A stretch of 64,000 bases of DNA, from assembly GCF_001422245.1 (NCBI RefSeq), contig NZ_LMMM01000018.1, positions 427,202 to 491,201 on the forward strand, written 5' to 3'. The translations under genes and the position numbers were made by a program. Every line of letters starts with the position of its first letter. Within the stretch, counting starts at the first letter, position 1. Below the pieces are notes generated by a model that made no database searches, was not told the DNA's origin, and saw only the letters and a list, made by a program, of their open reading frames with translations. Source of the stretch: Rhizobium sp. Leaf262 (GTDB lineage: Bacteria; Pseudomonadota; Alphaproteobacteria; Rhizobiales; Rhizobiaceae). This document shows, in pieces, positions 36,431 through 45,140 of the stretch.

Positions 36431-36457
36431 CGCAACACCGCATTTTGCGGTGTTGCG
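36431..36457 (+). terminator. strong hairpin after the 34-residue ORF
   Basis: CGCAACACCGC pairs perfectly with GCGGTGTTGCG around a 5-nt loop ATTTT. The following bases (TCCTTAGGG) are not a full T-tract, so it is a terminator or a stabilising 3' structure. Confidence 0.6.
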
Positions 36458-36704
36458 TCCTTAGGGTTCGGTATCTGACGCCTCCGCTTTCGATGTTTTT
36501 TTCCCTTGGACCCCAGTTTGCGCTGTTGCCACGGCCTTCGGCTGCAAGACTCGTGACGGTATGTCGGGTGGCAGGTTAGGTGCCGGCGTCCTGTGATTAC
36601 GATAAGTAATTCTTCACCCTTACTGAGGGGACTTAAAGCCGAAGACACACCATCCATGTCTGATGACGACGGGATTTAGGCTAGGGCTCTAGTCCTCCAA
36701 AAAA

Positions 36705-37055
36705 ATGACAACCATTGTCCGCGACGACACCGGCGACGATGTGCTGAGGTTTCAGAAGCCCTTTATTTTCGATCTGAAGTCGGCCAGCGTGCGGGTTTGC
36801 GCTCACGATCTTCATCTATTCAGTATCATGACCTTCGCAGGCCCCCTGTCATCGAATGAAGTCGCCGACGCGGCAGAGCACTGGCATCGGTCCTATCTTC
36901 ATACGCCGCATGGCCAGGCCGCCGAATTGTCACGCGCCTGGCCTCCACATAATTTAGACGTCCATGATGATCACCACCACCATTATCATAATCACGGCAT
37001 CACCAGGCAAGTAGAACCTCTGAGAATTAATCCTCCGCGGTTGCAGAACACGTGA
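36705..37055 (+). CDS. hypothetical protein with histidine-rich tail
   Basis: A 116-codon frame. The N-terminal part (VLRFQKPFIFDLKSASVRV) has no known motif. The C-terminus contains HDDHHHHYHNHG, which might bind metal. No Shine-Dalgarno sequence is visible before the ATG, only an A-rich stretch. It stands alone between the micropeptide gene and a convergent exporter gene. It may not be real. Confidence 0.3.
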   Translation: MTTIVRDDTGDDVLRFQKPFIFDLKSASVRVCAHDLHLFSIMTFAGPLSSNEVADAAEHWHRSYLHTPHGQAAELSRAWPPHNLDVHDDHHHHYHNHGITRQVEPLRINPPRLQNT

Positions 37056-37290
37056 GGGAAGCAGGGCCAACCGCTGCACATGGGGATCATGGTGCAATAA
37101 GACGCGCATCCCGTCGCCCGGTTACGAGGCCGCTATCATCACTATCTTATGACGATGACATTGGCGCCCGAAACAGCAAACACCCAGGGATTTTGTCCAA
37201 TCGCGGCTCACGATTCGACTATGCCGAATCTTTGGTAGCAGCGCGGCTTTCACTCATCTTGTGGAAAGTGAGGCCGCGCCACTTCGGTAT

Positions 37291-38790
37291 TCACTCTTGG
37301 GCAACAGCCGGTCGCCGCAACGAGACGAATACAACCACCGCCGTGATGAGTGTGACGGCCGCCAAGCATAGCGTAAGCGTGCCAAACGCGTCACCGTAAC
37401 TTGCGAGAAGTGTCGGTTGCGGGACCTCAGGAGCGAGCGCAGAAGCACCTCCAAAATTGCCCGTCGAAAGTCGCTCCGCAATTAGAGATGAAGTCGTTGG
37501 TTGCGAAACAATTTTCGAAACCTGGGACTGCGCTAAGCCGCTCAGCAGTGCCGTGACCAGCGCCAAGGCGATGCCTTCGCCAGCGACCCGAACGGTACCG
37601 AAAATCCCTGCAGCCATGCCTGCTCGCTCTTTCGGCACAACACTAACCGCAAGTCCATCCATCAGTCCCCACGGAAAGCTGATGCCGACGCCGATGACAA
37701 GGAGAGCCGGAACGAAGTCGGCCGGTCGAGCGCCGATCGGAACGAGGCCGAGCCAAAACACGCCCAGGCTGGAGACGACGAGGCCGAGGCCACAAAGCGT
37801 TGCGGGTGACAGCCAACGGGTCAGCGATCCCGCAAGCAGCGGCAGTACTAGCAAAGGTGCCGACATGGCGAACATGGTTTGGCCAACCTCTGGAGCGGAC
37901 ATACCGTCAATTCCTACGAGTCGGATAGGAAGCAGGATGAGAAGCACGACGAAACCATAGGCAGGGGCGGCGGCAAGAAGTTGGACACCTGCAAACTGCC
38001 GGTAGCGAAACAAATCCAGATCCAACATGGGGCGGGCAACGCGTCGCTCAATGAAAACAAATGCGATTAGAAACGCAATGGCTACCGCAAAAAAGGCGAC
38101 TACCATCGGGTCGGACCAACCACGGCCGGGGCCCTCGAGTATCGCTGTTGTCAGGGCCGCAAGTGCAACCGTAAAGCTTACACACCCCGGCCAGTCGACC
38201 GTTGTGGCGGCTGGATCACGCGTCTCTACCATATAGAAAGTGCCGAGGGCGAAAGCGGCTACATCGAACGCAACGACCAGACCGAAGATGCTTCGCCAGC
38301 CGAACATCTCGTACAGATAAGCTGATGCTATCGGCGCGAGCGAGAGGCCGACGCCGAAGCTCACACCAACGAAACTGAACGCCCGCAACCGTCCAGAACC
38401 TTCGAACTCCTGCGCCAAAGCAGCCATCCCCGCCGACATCGCGGCAGCTGCCATGACACCTTCAGCCGCTCGAATTAGATTAAAGCTCGTCATGTCAGGC
38501 ACAAAAGCGAGCATCGCCGAGAGAATGGCGAACCCGGCCGTCGCGAAGGCAAATACTCGCTTGCGACCATATCGGTCTGCCAGTGCCCCGGCCGCGAGAA
38601 GCATGCTTCCGAAGGTCAGGAGATAGGCATTCGTTGCCCAATTGATAGAGACGGGAGATCCGCCGAGTGCCTTGCCTATACTCGGCAAGGCCACGGTTGG
38701 CCCCGTAAATGCTAGCGGCATCGATGCGGAGGCTAAGCACACAGCTATAAGAACGGCCATGGGATGCCGTCTTGAAAGTTCATCTGCCAT
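37291..38790 (-). CDS. MFS multidrug exporter, DHA2 (14-helix) type
   Basis: A 499-residue drug:H+ antiporter candidate with about 14 helices. It has motif A GALADRYGRKRVF (near residue 68) and the DHA2 antiporter segment AFSFVGVSFGVGLSLAPI. It reads on the minus strand after a DHA1-type MFS gene with a 164-nt gap, and may share regulation with it. The substrate is unknown. Confidence 0.9.
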   Translation of the reverse strand: MADELSRRHPMAVLIAVCLASASMPLAFTGPTVALPSIGKALGGSPVSINWATNAYLLTFGSMLLAAGALADRYGRKRVFAFATAGFAILSAMLAFVPDMTSFNLIRAAEGVMAAAAMSAGMAALAQEFEGSGRLRAFSFVGVSFGVGLSLAPIASAYLYEMFGWRSIFGLVVAFDVAAFALGTFYMVETRDPAATTVDWPGCVSFTVALAALTTAILEGPGRGWSDPMVVAFFAVAIAFLIAFVFIERRVARPMLDLDLFRYRQFAGVQLLAAAPAYGFVVLLILLPIRLVGIDGMSAPEVGQTMFAMSAPLLVLPLLAGSLTRWLSPATLCGLGLVVSSLGVFWLGLVPIGARPADFVPALLVIGVGISFPWGLMDGLAVSVVPKERAGMAAGIFGTVRVAGEGIALALVTALLSGLAQSQVSKIVSQPTTSSLIAERLSTGNFGGASALAPEVPQPTLLASYGDAFGTLTLCLAAVTLITAVVVFVSLRRPAVAQE

Positions 38791-38954
38791 TTTGGTTTCC
38801 TAGATGGTTGCGAAATACAGATCCTTCGGCTCGATGTATTGGGGTTGAGAATAATCCTCAGCCCAGCCTTGGACTCCTGACACACAGCGTCGCGAGATCA
38901 GGTAGGATAACTTCGACCGTTTCTGCGTAAATAGAAACGCTCTAGGCGTTCCGA

Positions 38955-40169
38955 TCAAGGCTGCGAAGGTTCGGTGCGCAGCAACATGCCCCTGCGCGAG
39001 GCCATGACGGATGCGCCGAGCAGGGTTGCGACCGCAACGAAAACGAACACCATAACCGGCCCCTGAAGATCAATCAGCAAGCCGCCGAGAAGGGCTCCGC
39101 TGGAAATAGCGATCTGGATCGTGGTCAGCATCAGCGCTCCAGCACTTTCCGCCTCATCCGAGGCCGATTTGGTTATGAAGCTTTGAACGCTGACAGGCGC
39201 CGCGCCGAAGCCGAAGCCCCAGGCGGCGATGGCAGGACCTGCGACGAGAGGTGAAGCGCCGGCCAGTGCCAGGACCGAAGCCGACACCGCAATCAGCATG
39301 GCTGCGATGATGACCGACCAAGTGGTGCTGCGCTCCGACATGAAGCCACCGAAGAGATTGCCGAAAAACCCATTGACACCATAGACCAGCAGCACCAGCG
39401 AGATGGTTTCGACGCCCATATGCGGCACATCCTCCAGGAAGGGACGCACATAGGTGTAGCCTGCGAAATGGCCTGACATGACGAAGACGATCGTAAGCAG
39501 ACCCACGCGGATACGCGGACGTTGCAGCAGCTTCAGCATTGTGCCGAAACTTGGTGCACCGGCAGGCGGCAAAGATGGAATGGTGAGCATTTGCGTGACA
39601 ATCGCCACAACGCCAACAATGGCAGCGATGACGAAGGCGGCCCGCCAACCAAGCGTGGAGCCGATCCACGCCCCGGCAGGTGCGGCACAGACGGTCGCAA
39701 GCGAAACGCCGGTAAGGATGATGGCCATTGCCCGTGGCAGAAGATGCAACGGCACCAAACGCAACGCCAGCGCCCCCGCCATTGCCCAGAAGCCGCCGAG
39801 ACCAATGCCCAGAAGCACGCGTGAGGCGAACAGTGTGACCAGACCTGTGGCAAAAGCAGCCAGCATGCTGGAAATAATAAGCGTGATAGTCAGAGCGAGC
39901 AGCGTCCAGCGCCGATTGATATTGCGCGTGCCGATGACGACGCCTGGCGCCGCGATGGCGGCTACGAGAGCCGTAACGGTAATGGATTGTCCAGCAACGC
40001 CCGAGCTAATGCCCAGATCTTCCGACAGCGGCGTCAAGAGACTTATCGGCAGAAACTCTGCCGTCACAAGACCGAAGACGCCAAGGGCCAACGAGACGAC
40101 GGCACCCCATGCTGCATGTTCACGCTTTTCCGGTGGATAGTTGAGTTCACTGATTTTCCGGCTTTCCAT
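38955..40169 (-). CDS. MFS transporter, DHA1 (12-helix) type
   Basis: A 404-residue sugar-efflux/drug-efflux type MFS protein (AraJ/YdhP group). Helix 1 is VVSLALGVFGLVTAEFLPISLLTPLSEDLG, and RVLLGIGLGGFWAMAGALALRLVP is the family core in helix 4. It is divergent from the TetR regulator at 40325, with 155 nt between them. This is the classical repressor/exporter arrangement, so the TetR protein probably controls it. Confidence 0.9.
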   Translation of the reverse strand: MESRKISELNYPPEKREHAAWGAVVSLALGVFGLVTAEFLPISLLTPLSEDLGISSGVAGQSITVTALVAAIAAPGVVIGTRNINRRWTLLALTITLIISSMLAAFATGLVTLFASRVLLGIGLGGFWAMAGALALRLVPLHLLPRAMAIILTGVSLATVCAAPAGAWIGSTLGWRAAFVIAAIVGVVAIVTQMLTIPSLPPAGAPSFGTMLKLLQRPRIRVGLLTIVFVMSGHFAGYTYVRPFLEDVPHMGVETISLVLLVYGVNGFFGNLFGGFMSERSTTWSVIIAAMLIAVSASVLALAGASPLVAGPAIAAWGFGFGAAPVSVQSFITKSASDEAESAGALMLTTIQIAISSGALLGGLLIDLQGPVMVFVFVAVATLLGASVMASRRGMLLRTEPSQP

Positions 40170-40224
40170 GAGACGTATCCTTAATGAGGGCCGTAGATTA
40201 GGCAGGGCGGACCGGCGCTACATA

Positions 40225-40299
40225 CGTTTCGCCTAATATTGACGGGTCGATAATCGCGCATTGCGAATTTCTTTAGTGCGCACTATATATATACGAAAC
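40225..40299. promoter_or_regulatory. possible TetR operator half-sites in divergent promoter
   Basis: CGTTTCG near 40225-40231 and CGAAACG near 40293-40299 form a widely spaced inverted pair in the tetR/MFS intergenic region. The context suggests regulator binding, but the spacing is large and each half alone is short. Confidence 0.3.
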
Positions 40300-40324
40300 G
40301 GATAAGCCGCAAGGAGTTTTTTTA

Positions 40325-40957
40325 GTGAGCGATAAAAAAATTGGTCGACCTGGAAGGCCACGATCGTTCGATATGGAAACGGCGTTGATCGTGGGGGAGA
40401 GGCTTTTTCATGAGCGCGGCTTCGACGGCGTCTCGTTGTCGGACCTAACTTGCGCGCTCAGCATCGCTGCTCCCAGCTTCTACGCCGCATTTGGCAGCAA
40501 AGCAGACTTCTTCCAACAGATTTTGAACCGTTACGCCGCCTCTGCTCTTTCGATCGACGAGTTGATGGTCGAGAAGGACCCCATGGCGGTGGCAATTGAG
40601 AAGTTCCTCATAGCTCGTGCCGTCTCGTACAGCGAAGATAACGTGGCAAAGGGCTGTCTTGTACTCGACGCAACGCGGAACTGCAGCGATGCTGACGCAG
40701 CGAACACGGCCAGAAGACTCGCCGAGGGCGGCCGCGTTCGCGTTCGCGAACTTGTTGCCATCGCGAGACCGGACGTGGCGGAGCCAGTCAGCGACTTGGT
40801 GGCGTCCGTCATGCATGGGTTGTCCGCGTACGCCCGACAGGGCTGGTCGACAGAGCGTCTTGTCTCGGTCGCGAAGAGTGCGGCCCTCGCAGTTAGAGTG
40901 ATCGCGGAGCGGTCAGATCTCCTCGAGGAATTCGCTACGATCTGGACCTCGGCTTGA
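40325..40957 (+). CDS. TetR/AcrR-family regulator
   Basis: A 210-residue repressor. The HTH lies at residues 17-60 (FDMETALIVGERLFHERGFD, SLSDLTCALSIAAPSFYAAFGSKADFF). The C-terminal ligand domain resembles TetR_C_16-type proteins (KGCLVLDATRNCSDAD). The start codon is GTG, 9 nt after AAGGAG. It is divergent from the DHA1 exporter gene and convergent with the SDR gene at 41029. Confidence 0.88.
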   Translation: MSDKKIGRPGRPRSFDMETALIVGERLFHERGFDGVSLSDLTCALSIAAPSFYAAFGSKADFFQQILNRYAASALSIDELMVEKDPMAVAIEKFLIARAVSYSEDNVAKGCLVLDATRNCSDADAANTARRLAEGGRVRVRELVAIARPDVAEPVSDLVASVMHGLSAYARQGWSTERLVSVAKSAALAVRVIAERSDLLEEFATIWTSA

Positions 40958-40992
40958 GGACCAAATTACAGTTTCATCACTCCATCCTGGCA

Positions 40993-41015
40993 GCCCGGTG
41001 GGAAGCCCGCCGGGC
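40993..41015. terminator. bidirectional hairpin between convergent genes
   Basis: GCCCGGTGGG pairs with CCCGCCGGGC (40993-41002 with 41006-41015) around a 3-nt loop, between the TetR gene and the SDR gene. Confidence 0.5.
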
Positions 41016-41028
41016 CTACTAATTCCGC

Positions 41029-41766
41029 TCACGCGTTGGCGCCTCCATCCACTGTCAGCGTTGTGCCAGTAATGTAACGCGCCTTGTCACTGGCCAGATA
41101 GGCGACAGCATGCCCGATCTCCGCACCTTCACCAAAGCGGCCCGAAGCGGTCAGCTGTCGCATCGGATCGCTAAAGGGTCCGTGGGCCGGGTTCATATCC
41201 GTGTCGATCGAGCCAGGCTGGACAATGTTCGCTGTGATGCCTTTCGGCCCAAGTTCACGTGCAAGTCCCTGATTGAAGGCGGTAAGAGCAGACTTCGTGG
41301 CAGCGTAGACACCAAGGCTGCCATACGGCACGCGATCCGCAAAGAAGCTGCCAATTGTGATGATGCTACCGCCATCCTTCAGGTGGGCCAAGGCAACCTT
41401 GCTCGTGACGATCGGCCCGCGCAAGTTGACATCTAGCAGAGCTTGAACATCCTCGATGGCAATATCGGCGAGATCGTTCATGCGAATGATGCCGGCGTTG
41501 TTGACAAGGATGTCGAGGCCACCGAGTTCTGCGGCCGCCTTGTCAACGGAGGCCTGAATTGCCCCTATGTCCGCGCTGTCAGCCTGGATCGCCACGGCGA
41601 AGCGGCCAAGCCGCTTGATCTCGGACACAACCGCATCGGCTTGATCCTTTGACTTTTCATATGTGATCGCGACGTCAGCGCCTTCAACAGCAAGCGTCTT
41701 CGCAATCGCCGCGCCAATGCCCCGGCTTCCACCGGTCACGAGCGCCTTCTTACCTACAAGCGTCAT
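41029..41766 (-). CDS. short-chain dehydrogenase/reductase (3-oxoacyl reductase-like)
   Basis: A 245-residue classical SDR with the complete motif TGGSRGIGAAIAKTL (residues 10-24), NNAGI, a catalytic serine in TIGSFF and YAATK. The C-terminus ITGTTLTVDGGANA is typical of FabG-like enzymes. It is followed upstream by a SnoaL-like gene on the same strand, with a 209-nt gap. Both are divergent from the NemR-like regulator. Confidence 0.9.
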   Translation of the reverse strand: MTLVGKKALVTGGSRGIGAAIAKTLAVEGADVAITYEKSKDQADAVVSEIKRLGRFAVAIQADSADIGAIQASVDKAAAELGGLDILVNNAGIIRMNDLADIAIEDVQALLDVNLRGPIVTSKVALAHLKDGGSIITIGSFFADRVPYGSLGVYAATKSALTAFNQGLARELGPKGITANIVQPGSIDTDMNPAHGPFSDPMRQLTASGRFGEGAEIGHAVAYLASDKARYITGTTLTVDGGANA

Positions 41767-41975
41767 CGAAGTCTCCTTTATACTCTCAAGACACAGTCAC
41801 TCACTCGCGACCTGTATACTTAACAATCTGTTGCGGCCGTCTGAGAGCAAGCTCCACCGGCTCGCCACGGCATCGCCAAGTGGCGTTGCAGCGAATGGGC
41901 CGCAATGTTTGTGAATAAACGACGGCAACGATAGCAATGATCGTCACAAACCTCGGTGCCGCCCATGATTTGAAC

Positions 41976-42383
41976 TTAGTCGATCTGCTGGGAACGCCAG
42001 ATTTCAAGCGTGTCGATTACCTGATGGAAACTGACGATCTTGCCATTTGCAACGCGCACAACATGCATATATTGCGCGTCGAAAGGCTTTCCGGTCGAGG
42101 CCATGACCCCTTTGGATCGGCCCACGGCCACAACGATATCGCCGCCGTCAATCAACTCGGTAGGCCCAGCGTCGTAACCCAAAAATTCCCTGGCGATGCG
42201 GCTAAAGACGCCGTCTACGACCGCCGCTGGCGACAAGTATGGATTGCGATCACCAAGCAAGAAGTTTTCCGATTCTCGCCAATCGAGTTCGTCACTCAAG
42301 GTCGCGACCACGGCATCAATATCGCCACGCACGAAACTGTCATAAAACTCTTTAACAACTGCAAAACTGGTCTGGTCTGACAT
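41976..42383 (-). CDS. SnoaL/NTF2-like protein
   Basis: A 135-residue cone-shaped NTF2-like fold (FYDSFVRGDIDAVVATLSDELDWRE..., MHVVRVANGKIVSFHQVIDTLEIWR). Family members include ketosteroid isomerase-like enzymes and binding proteins. It is divergent from the NemR-like gene at 42599, with the TAGAC palindrome between, so it may be under that repressor together with the SDR. Confidence 0.85.
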   Translation of the reverse strand: MSDQTSFAVVKEFYDSFVRGDIDAVVATLSDELDWRESENFLLGDRNPYLSPAAVVDGVFSRIAREFLGYDAGPTELIDGGDIVVAVGRSKGVMASTGKPFDAQYMHVVRVANGKIVSFHQVIDTLEIWRSQQID

Positions 42384-42499
42384 TTAACTCTCCATCTGGG
42401 GTTCGAGAACAACGGAATAGCGAAAGGCATCACAACACCGACCACCTTATCCGGGTGCACTCCGATCCGTTGGCGTGCGAGAATCTATATAGCTTCAAT

Positions 42500-42517
42500 T
42501 AGACCGGTCGTCTAGAC
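42500..42517. promoter_or_regulatory. NemR-box-like operator
   Basis: TAGAC, 5 nt, GTCTA (42500-42514) is a perfect inverted repeat beginning TAGACC, like the NemR box. It overlaps a second perfect palindrome GTCTAGAC (42510-42517). It lies between the SnoaL-like gene and the NemR-like gene. Confidence 0.65.
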
Positions 42518-42598
42518 TCGTGGATGATTTTTTGTAGGAAGATCTCGTTCGGCTGCAACTTAGCGCTGGACGTTAGATAGACAGGGAGTTATGCGGAA

Positions 42599-43204
42599 AT
42601 GATGCAACCGAAGAGTCCCGAAACGAACACACGCGCGATCATCCTGGCGGCAGGACGCAGAATCATGGCCCAAAAAGGCTTTTCGGCTGTCGGTCTAAAT
42701 GAGATCCTCGCCAATGCCGGCGTTCCAAAGGGGTCCTTCTATCATTACTTCACGTCCAAGGATGCGTTTGGCGAAGCAGTGCTTAGCTCCTACTTCGACC
42801 GCTATCATGTCGAAATGGATGCCGCATGCGCGATGCCGGGGCTCAACATGGCCGAGCGGCTGATCCTTTGGTGGCAAAAATGGAATCCAGACAATGAAGA
42901 GCACGATTTTCAAGAGCGTGGATTGGCGGTGAAGTTGGGTGCTGAGGTTGCTGACCTTTCTGAAGCCATGCGCCTCGCCCTTAAAGCTGGAACCGAGCGG
43001 GTCATAGCACGGTTAGCAGATGCGCTAGTATCGGGTGCCATCGAAGGCTCACTCACGATTGATGACGACCCACGACATGTTGCTGCCTCACTTTACAGTC
43101 TCTGGCTCGGCGCCAGCGTGATGGGACGGATCGTTCGCACCGACGAACCTTTCGAGCAAGCCATGCGGACTACTCAGCGGACACTTGGCATCTCCACCTA
43201 CTGA
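42599..43204 (+). CDS. NemR-like TetR-family regulator lacking the redox cysteine
   Basis: A 201-residue TetR protein closely following E. coli NemR: LNEILANAGVPKGSFYHYFTSKDAFGEAVL (HTH) and LAVKLGAEVADLSEAMRLAL (ligand domain). In NemR the sensing Cys106 precedes LTVKLSAEV; here the position is Gly108, and Lys175 aligns with Arg in MGRIVR. So the reactive-chlorine/electrophile switch described for NemR cannot operate in the same way. It probably represses the divergent SnoaL-like/SDR genes through the box at 42500. The start is ATG at 42599 or 42602. Confidence 0.85.
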   Translation: MMQPKSPETNTRAIILAAGRRIMAQKGFSAVGLNEILANAGVPKGSFYHYFTSKDAFGEAVLSSYFDRYHVEMDAACAMPGLNMAERLILWWQKWNPDNEEHDFQERGLAVKLGAEVADLSEAMRLALKAGTERVIARLADALVSGAIEGSLTIDDDPRHVAASLYSLWLGASVMGRIVRTDEPFEQAMRTTQRTLGISTY

Positions 43205-43236
43205 CAGATAAGCGGGCTTCCGACGGACGGATGATG

Positions 43237-43649
43237 TGACCTGAGACCCATCGTCCCTCAAATTTTCAGTAGAGTCTTGGGTTTTCCAATCTGGCCTTAT
43301 GCGGCCTGTTTTTCCATAGCCATTTTCATTGCGAATTCGCTGGGTGTAATGTTGCCCAGTGAAGAATGCGGTCTGTTCCGATTGTAGTCCTCCTTCCATG
43401 CGGTGATTTCGATACTCGCCTGCGCCAGTGACGAGAACAGTGTTTCGTTGAGGCATTCGTCACGGAAGCTGCCGTTGAAGCTTTCTACGAAGCCATTCTG
43501 CATGGGTTTGCCCGGTGCGATACAATGCCATTCGACATGCGTGCTTTGGCACCATTCCAGAACGGCCAAGCTGGTCATCTCCGTGCCGTTGTTGGAGACA
43601 ACTGTTCGTGGCTTGCCTCTTTGGGCGATGACAGCATCGAGCTCACGCG
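43237..43649 (-). mobile_element. IS3-family orfB C-terminal fragment
   Basis: The minus strand encodes the last ~120 residues of an IS3 transposase: [54 protein letters not shown] and [19 protein letters not shown]. The second Asp of the DDE triad (usual SDNGTE) is Asn here; the Glu is present. The outer end is probably near 43237 (TGACCTGAGACC). At 43649/43650 the coding sequence is cut exactly at the 24-bp inverted repeat. Confidence 0.8.
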
Positions 43650-43673
43650 TGTCAATCGGCGTTGAATATTGAC
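43650..43673 (+). repeat. 24-bp terminal inverted repeat, left copy (IS21-like end)
   Basis: It begins TGTCAATCGGCG and ends TTGAATATTGAC. It matches the right copy at 53479-53502 in inverted orientation at 23 of 24 positions. The sequence resembles the outer end of IS21-family elements. The segment between the copies is 9.85 kb. Confidence 0.75.
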
Positions 43674-43699
43674 ACGACACTTGAACGACAGACATGAGA

Positions 43700-43729
43700 C
43701 CTCGGCAGGACTGGTTGTTCCTGCCGAGG
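43700..43729 (-). terminator. terminator of the secreted hydrolase gene
   Basis: CCTCGGCAGGA pairs perfectly with TCCTGCCGAGG around an 8-nt loop, 10 nt after the hydrolase stop. A T-run follows on the plus side (CATTTTTGG), so it may act in both directions. Confidence 0.7.
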
Positions 43730-43738
43730 CATTTTTGG

Positions 43739-44530
43739 TCACTCCGTTTTGGCGGAAACGGTCTTGGCGGCCTCATCGATGGTATCAGCGATGGCACCCG
43801 GCTGGGTCATGAACAGAGCGTGGCTTGCCGAAACCTTGGTGATCTTAGCGTTGATGCGCTCAGCCATATGGATCAACATGGCCTGATCGAAGGCCTTGTC
43901 TTCGGTTGCGATAACAGCCCAGCTGGGCTTGGTGCGCCAGGCCGCATGTTCGAGCTTTGTGCCGAAGGCCGACATGTTGATCGGGACCTGGGAAGCGCTC
44001 ATGAACGCGGCCTCGGCATCGCTGACGTCATGCGCGAAACCGGCCTTAAACTTGGCGGGGCTAACGTAGCCAAAACCGTCTTTCGTGGTTTCGATGACGA
44101 ATTCCGTCGCAGGCGCAAATCCTTCGTACTGCTGGCCTGTCGTCTCGCCGGCATCAGGAGAGAGAGCGGAGACATAGACCAAGCCCGCGACCTTCGGATC
44201 AATGCCAGCTTCAGTGATGACAGTCCCGCCCCAGGAATGACCGACGAGAATGGCCGGACCGTCTTGCCGCTCAAGAGCACGCTTGGTAGCGGCAACATCG
44301 TCTGCCAGAGATGTCAGTGGGTTTTGCACGATCGTGACGCGGTACCCTCGCGTTGTCAGGTTGTCGTAAACACCCTTCCAGCCAGAACCGTCTGCGAATG
44401 CGCCGTGGACCAGGACGACGTTCTTGACCTTCTGGTCTTGCGGTAACGTGTCAGCGGCTGACGGCAATGAGGCGGAAAGGGTGGCTGCAGCTGCGATTAC
44501 GGAAACGGTGGTGATTGTCTTGCTTGTCAT
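43739..44530 (-). CDS. secreted alpha/beta hydrolase
   Basis: A 263-residue protein with a signal peptide (about 25 residues, ending SAADT). The fold is alpha/beta hydrolase: oxyanion loop [11 protein letters not shown], nucleophile Ser99 in GHSWGG, acid in EDKAFD and His in SASHALF. It is divergent from an OhrR-like gene, with TTATCGCGATAA-type operators between. A close paralogue is at 62210-62989 (same motifs throughout). Substrate is unknown; esterase or C-C hydrolase activities occur in this family. Confidence 0.9.
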   Translation of the reverse strand: MTSKTITTVSVIAAAATLSASLPSAADTLPQDQKVKNVVLVHGAFADGSGWKGVYDNLTTRGYRVTIVQNPLTSLADDVAATKRALERQDGPAILVGHSWGGTVITEAGIDPKVAGLVYVSALSPDAGETTGQQYEGFAPATEFVIETTKDGFGYVSPAKFKAGFAHDVSDAEAAFMSASQVPINMSAFGTKLEHAAWRTKPSWAVIATEDKAFDQAMLIHMAERINAKITKVSASHALFMTQPGAIADTIDEAAKTVSAKTE

Positions 44531-44551
44531 GGCTTTCTCCTTATGTTTTTA

Positions 44552-44627
44552 GCGATAATAATTATCGCGATAACTTTAATCTTTCACGTTTTCTGATGCC
44601 CGTCAACGTCTTTATTATCGCGATATT
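44552..44627. promoter_or_regulatory. repeated TTATCGC palindromes, OhrR-like operator region
   Basis: A perfect 17-bp palindrome GCGATAATAATTATCGC lies at 44552-44568. A second near-palindrome, AATATCGCGATAATA on the minus strand, lies at 44612-44627, and a third half-site TTGCGATAA follows at about 44634-44642. They fill the divergent region between the hydrolase and the OhrR-like gene. Confidence 0.7.
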
Positions 44628-44672
44628 GGTTTTTGCGATAAGTTGGGGATAAGCGTGTCATAGGAGTTCGAA

Positions 44673-45140
44673 ATGTCTCAACGCTATAATGATCCCCCGC
44701 CCCTGCGCGACCAGCTGTGCTATGCGATTTACACCGCGGGTATCGCATTACAGCGAGCCTACAAACCGCTCCTGGACGAGCTCGGGTTGACATACCCGCA
44801 GTATCTCGTCCTGAACGTCCTATGGGCCCAAGATCAGCAGACGGTTGTGTCTATCGCTGATCAGCTTGGCTTGGATTCCAGTATCTTGACGCCACTTCTA
44901 AAGCGTCTCGAGGGCGCCGGATTAGTGCAACGGGCACGCAATCTCAGCAACGAACGGCAGGTCTTGGTTACTCTGACCGATCAGGGTCAGGCCTTGCAGC
45001 ACAAGGCTGGCTGCCTCAGCAACACTCTGCTCGCAGTCTCTGCGCAGACACCGCAGCAACTCGCAGCTTTGAACCACGACGTGCGGCATTTGCGCGACGA
45101 GATCTATCTGCAAATTGGCGGATGGGATGCGCCCGCCTGA
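44673..45140 (+). CDS. MarR-family regulator, OhrR-like
   Basis: A 155-residue winged-helix repressor. The N-terminus LRDQLCYAIYTAGIALQRAYKPLLDELGLTYPQYLVLNVLW is that of OhrR, with the peroxide-sensing cysteine at Cys16. A second cysteine, Cys114, may allow a two-Cys mechanism. The DNA-binding wing is ARNLSNERQVLVTLT. It is divergent from the secreted hydrolase. No ohr gene is present in the window, so the target may have changed. Confidence 0.9.
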   Translation: MSQRYNDPPPLRDQLCYAIYTAGIALQRAYKPLLDELGLTYPQYLVLNVLWAQDQQTVVSIADQLGLDSSILTPLLKRLEGAGLVQRARNLSNERQVLVTLTDQGQALQHKAGCLSNTLLAVSAQTPQQLAALNHDVRHLRDEIYLQIGGWDAPA

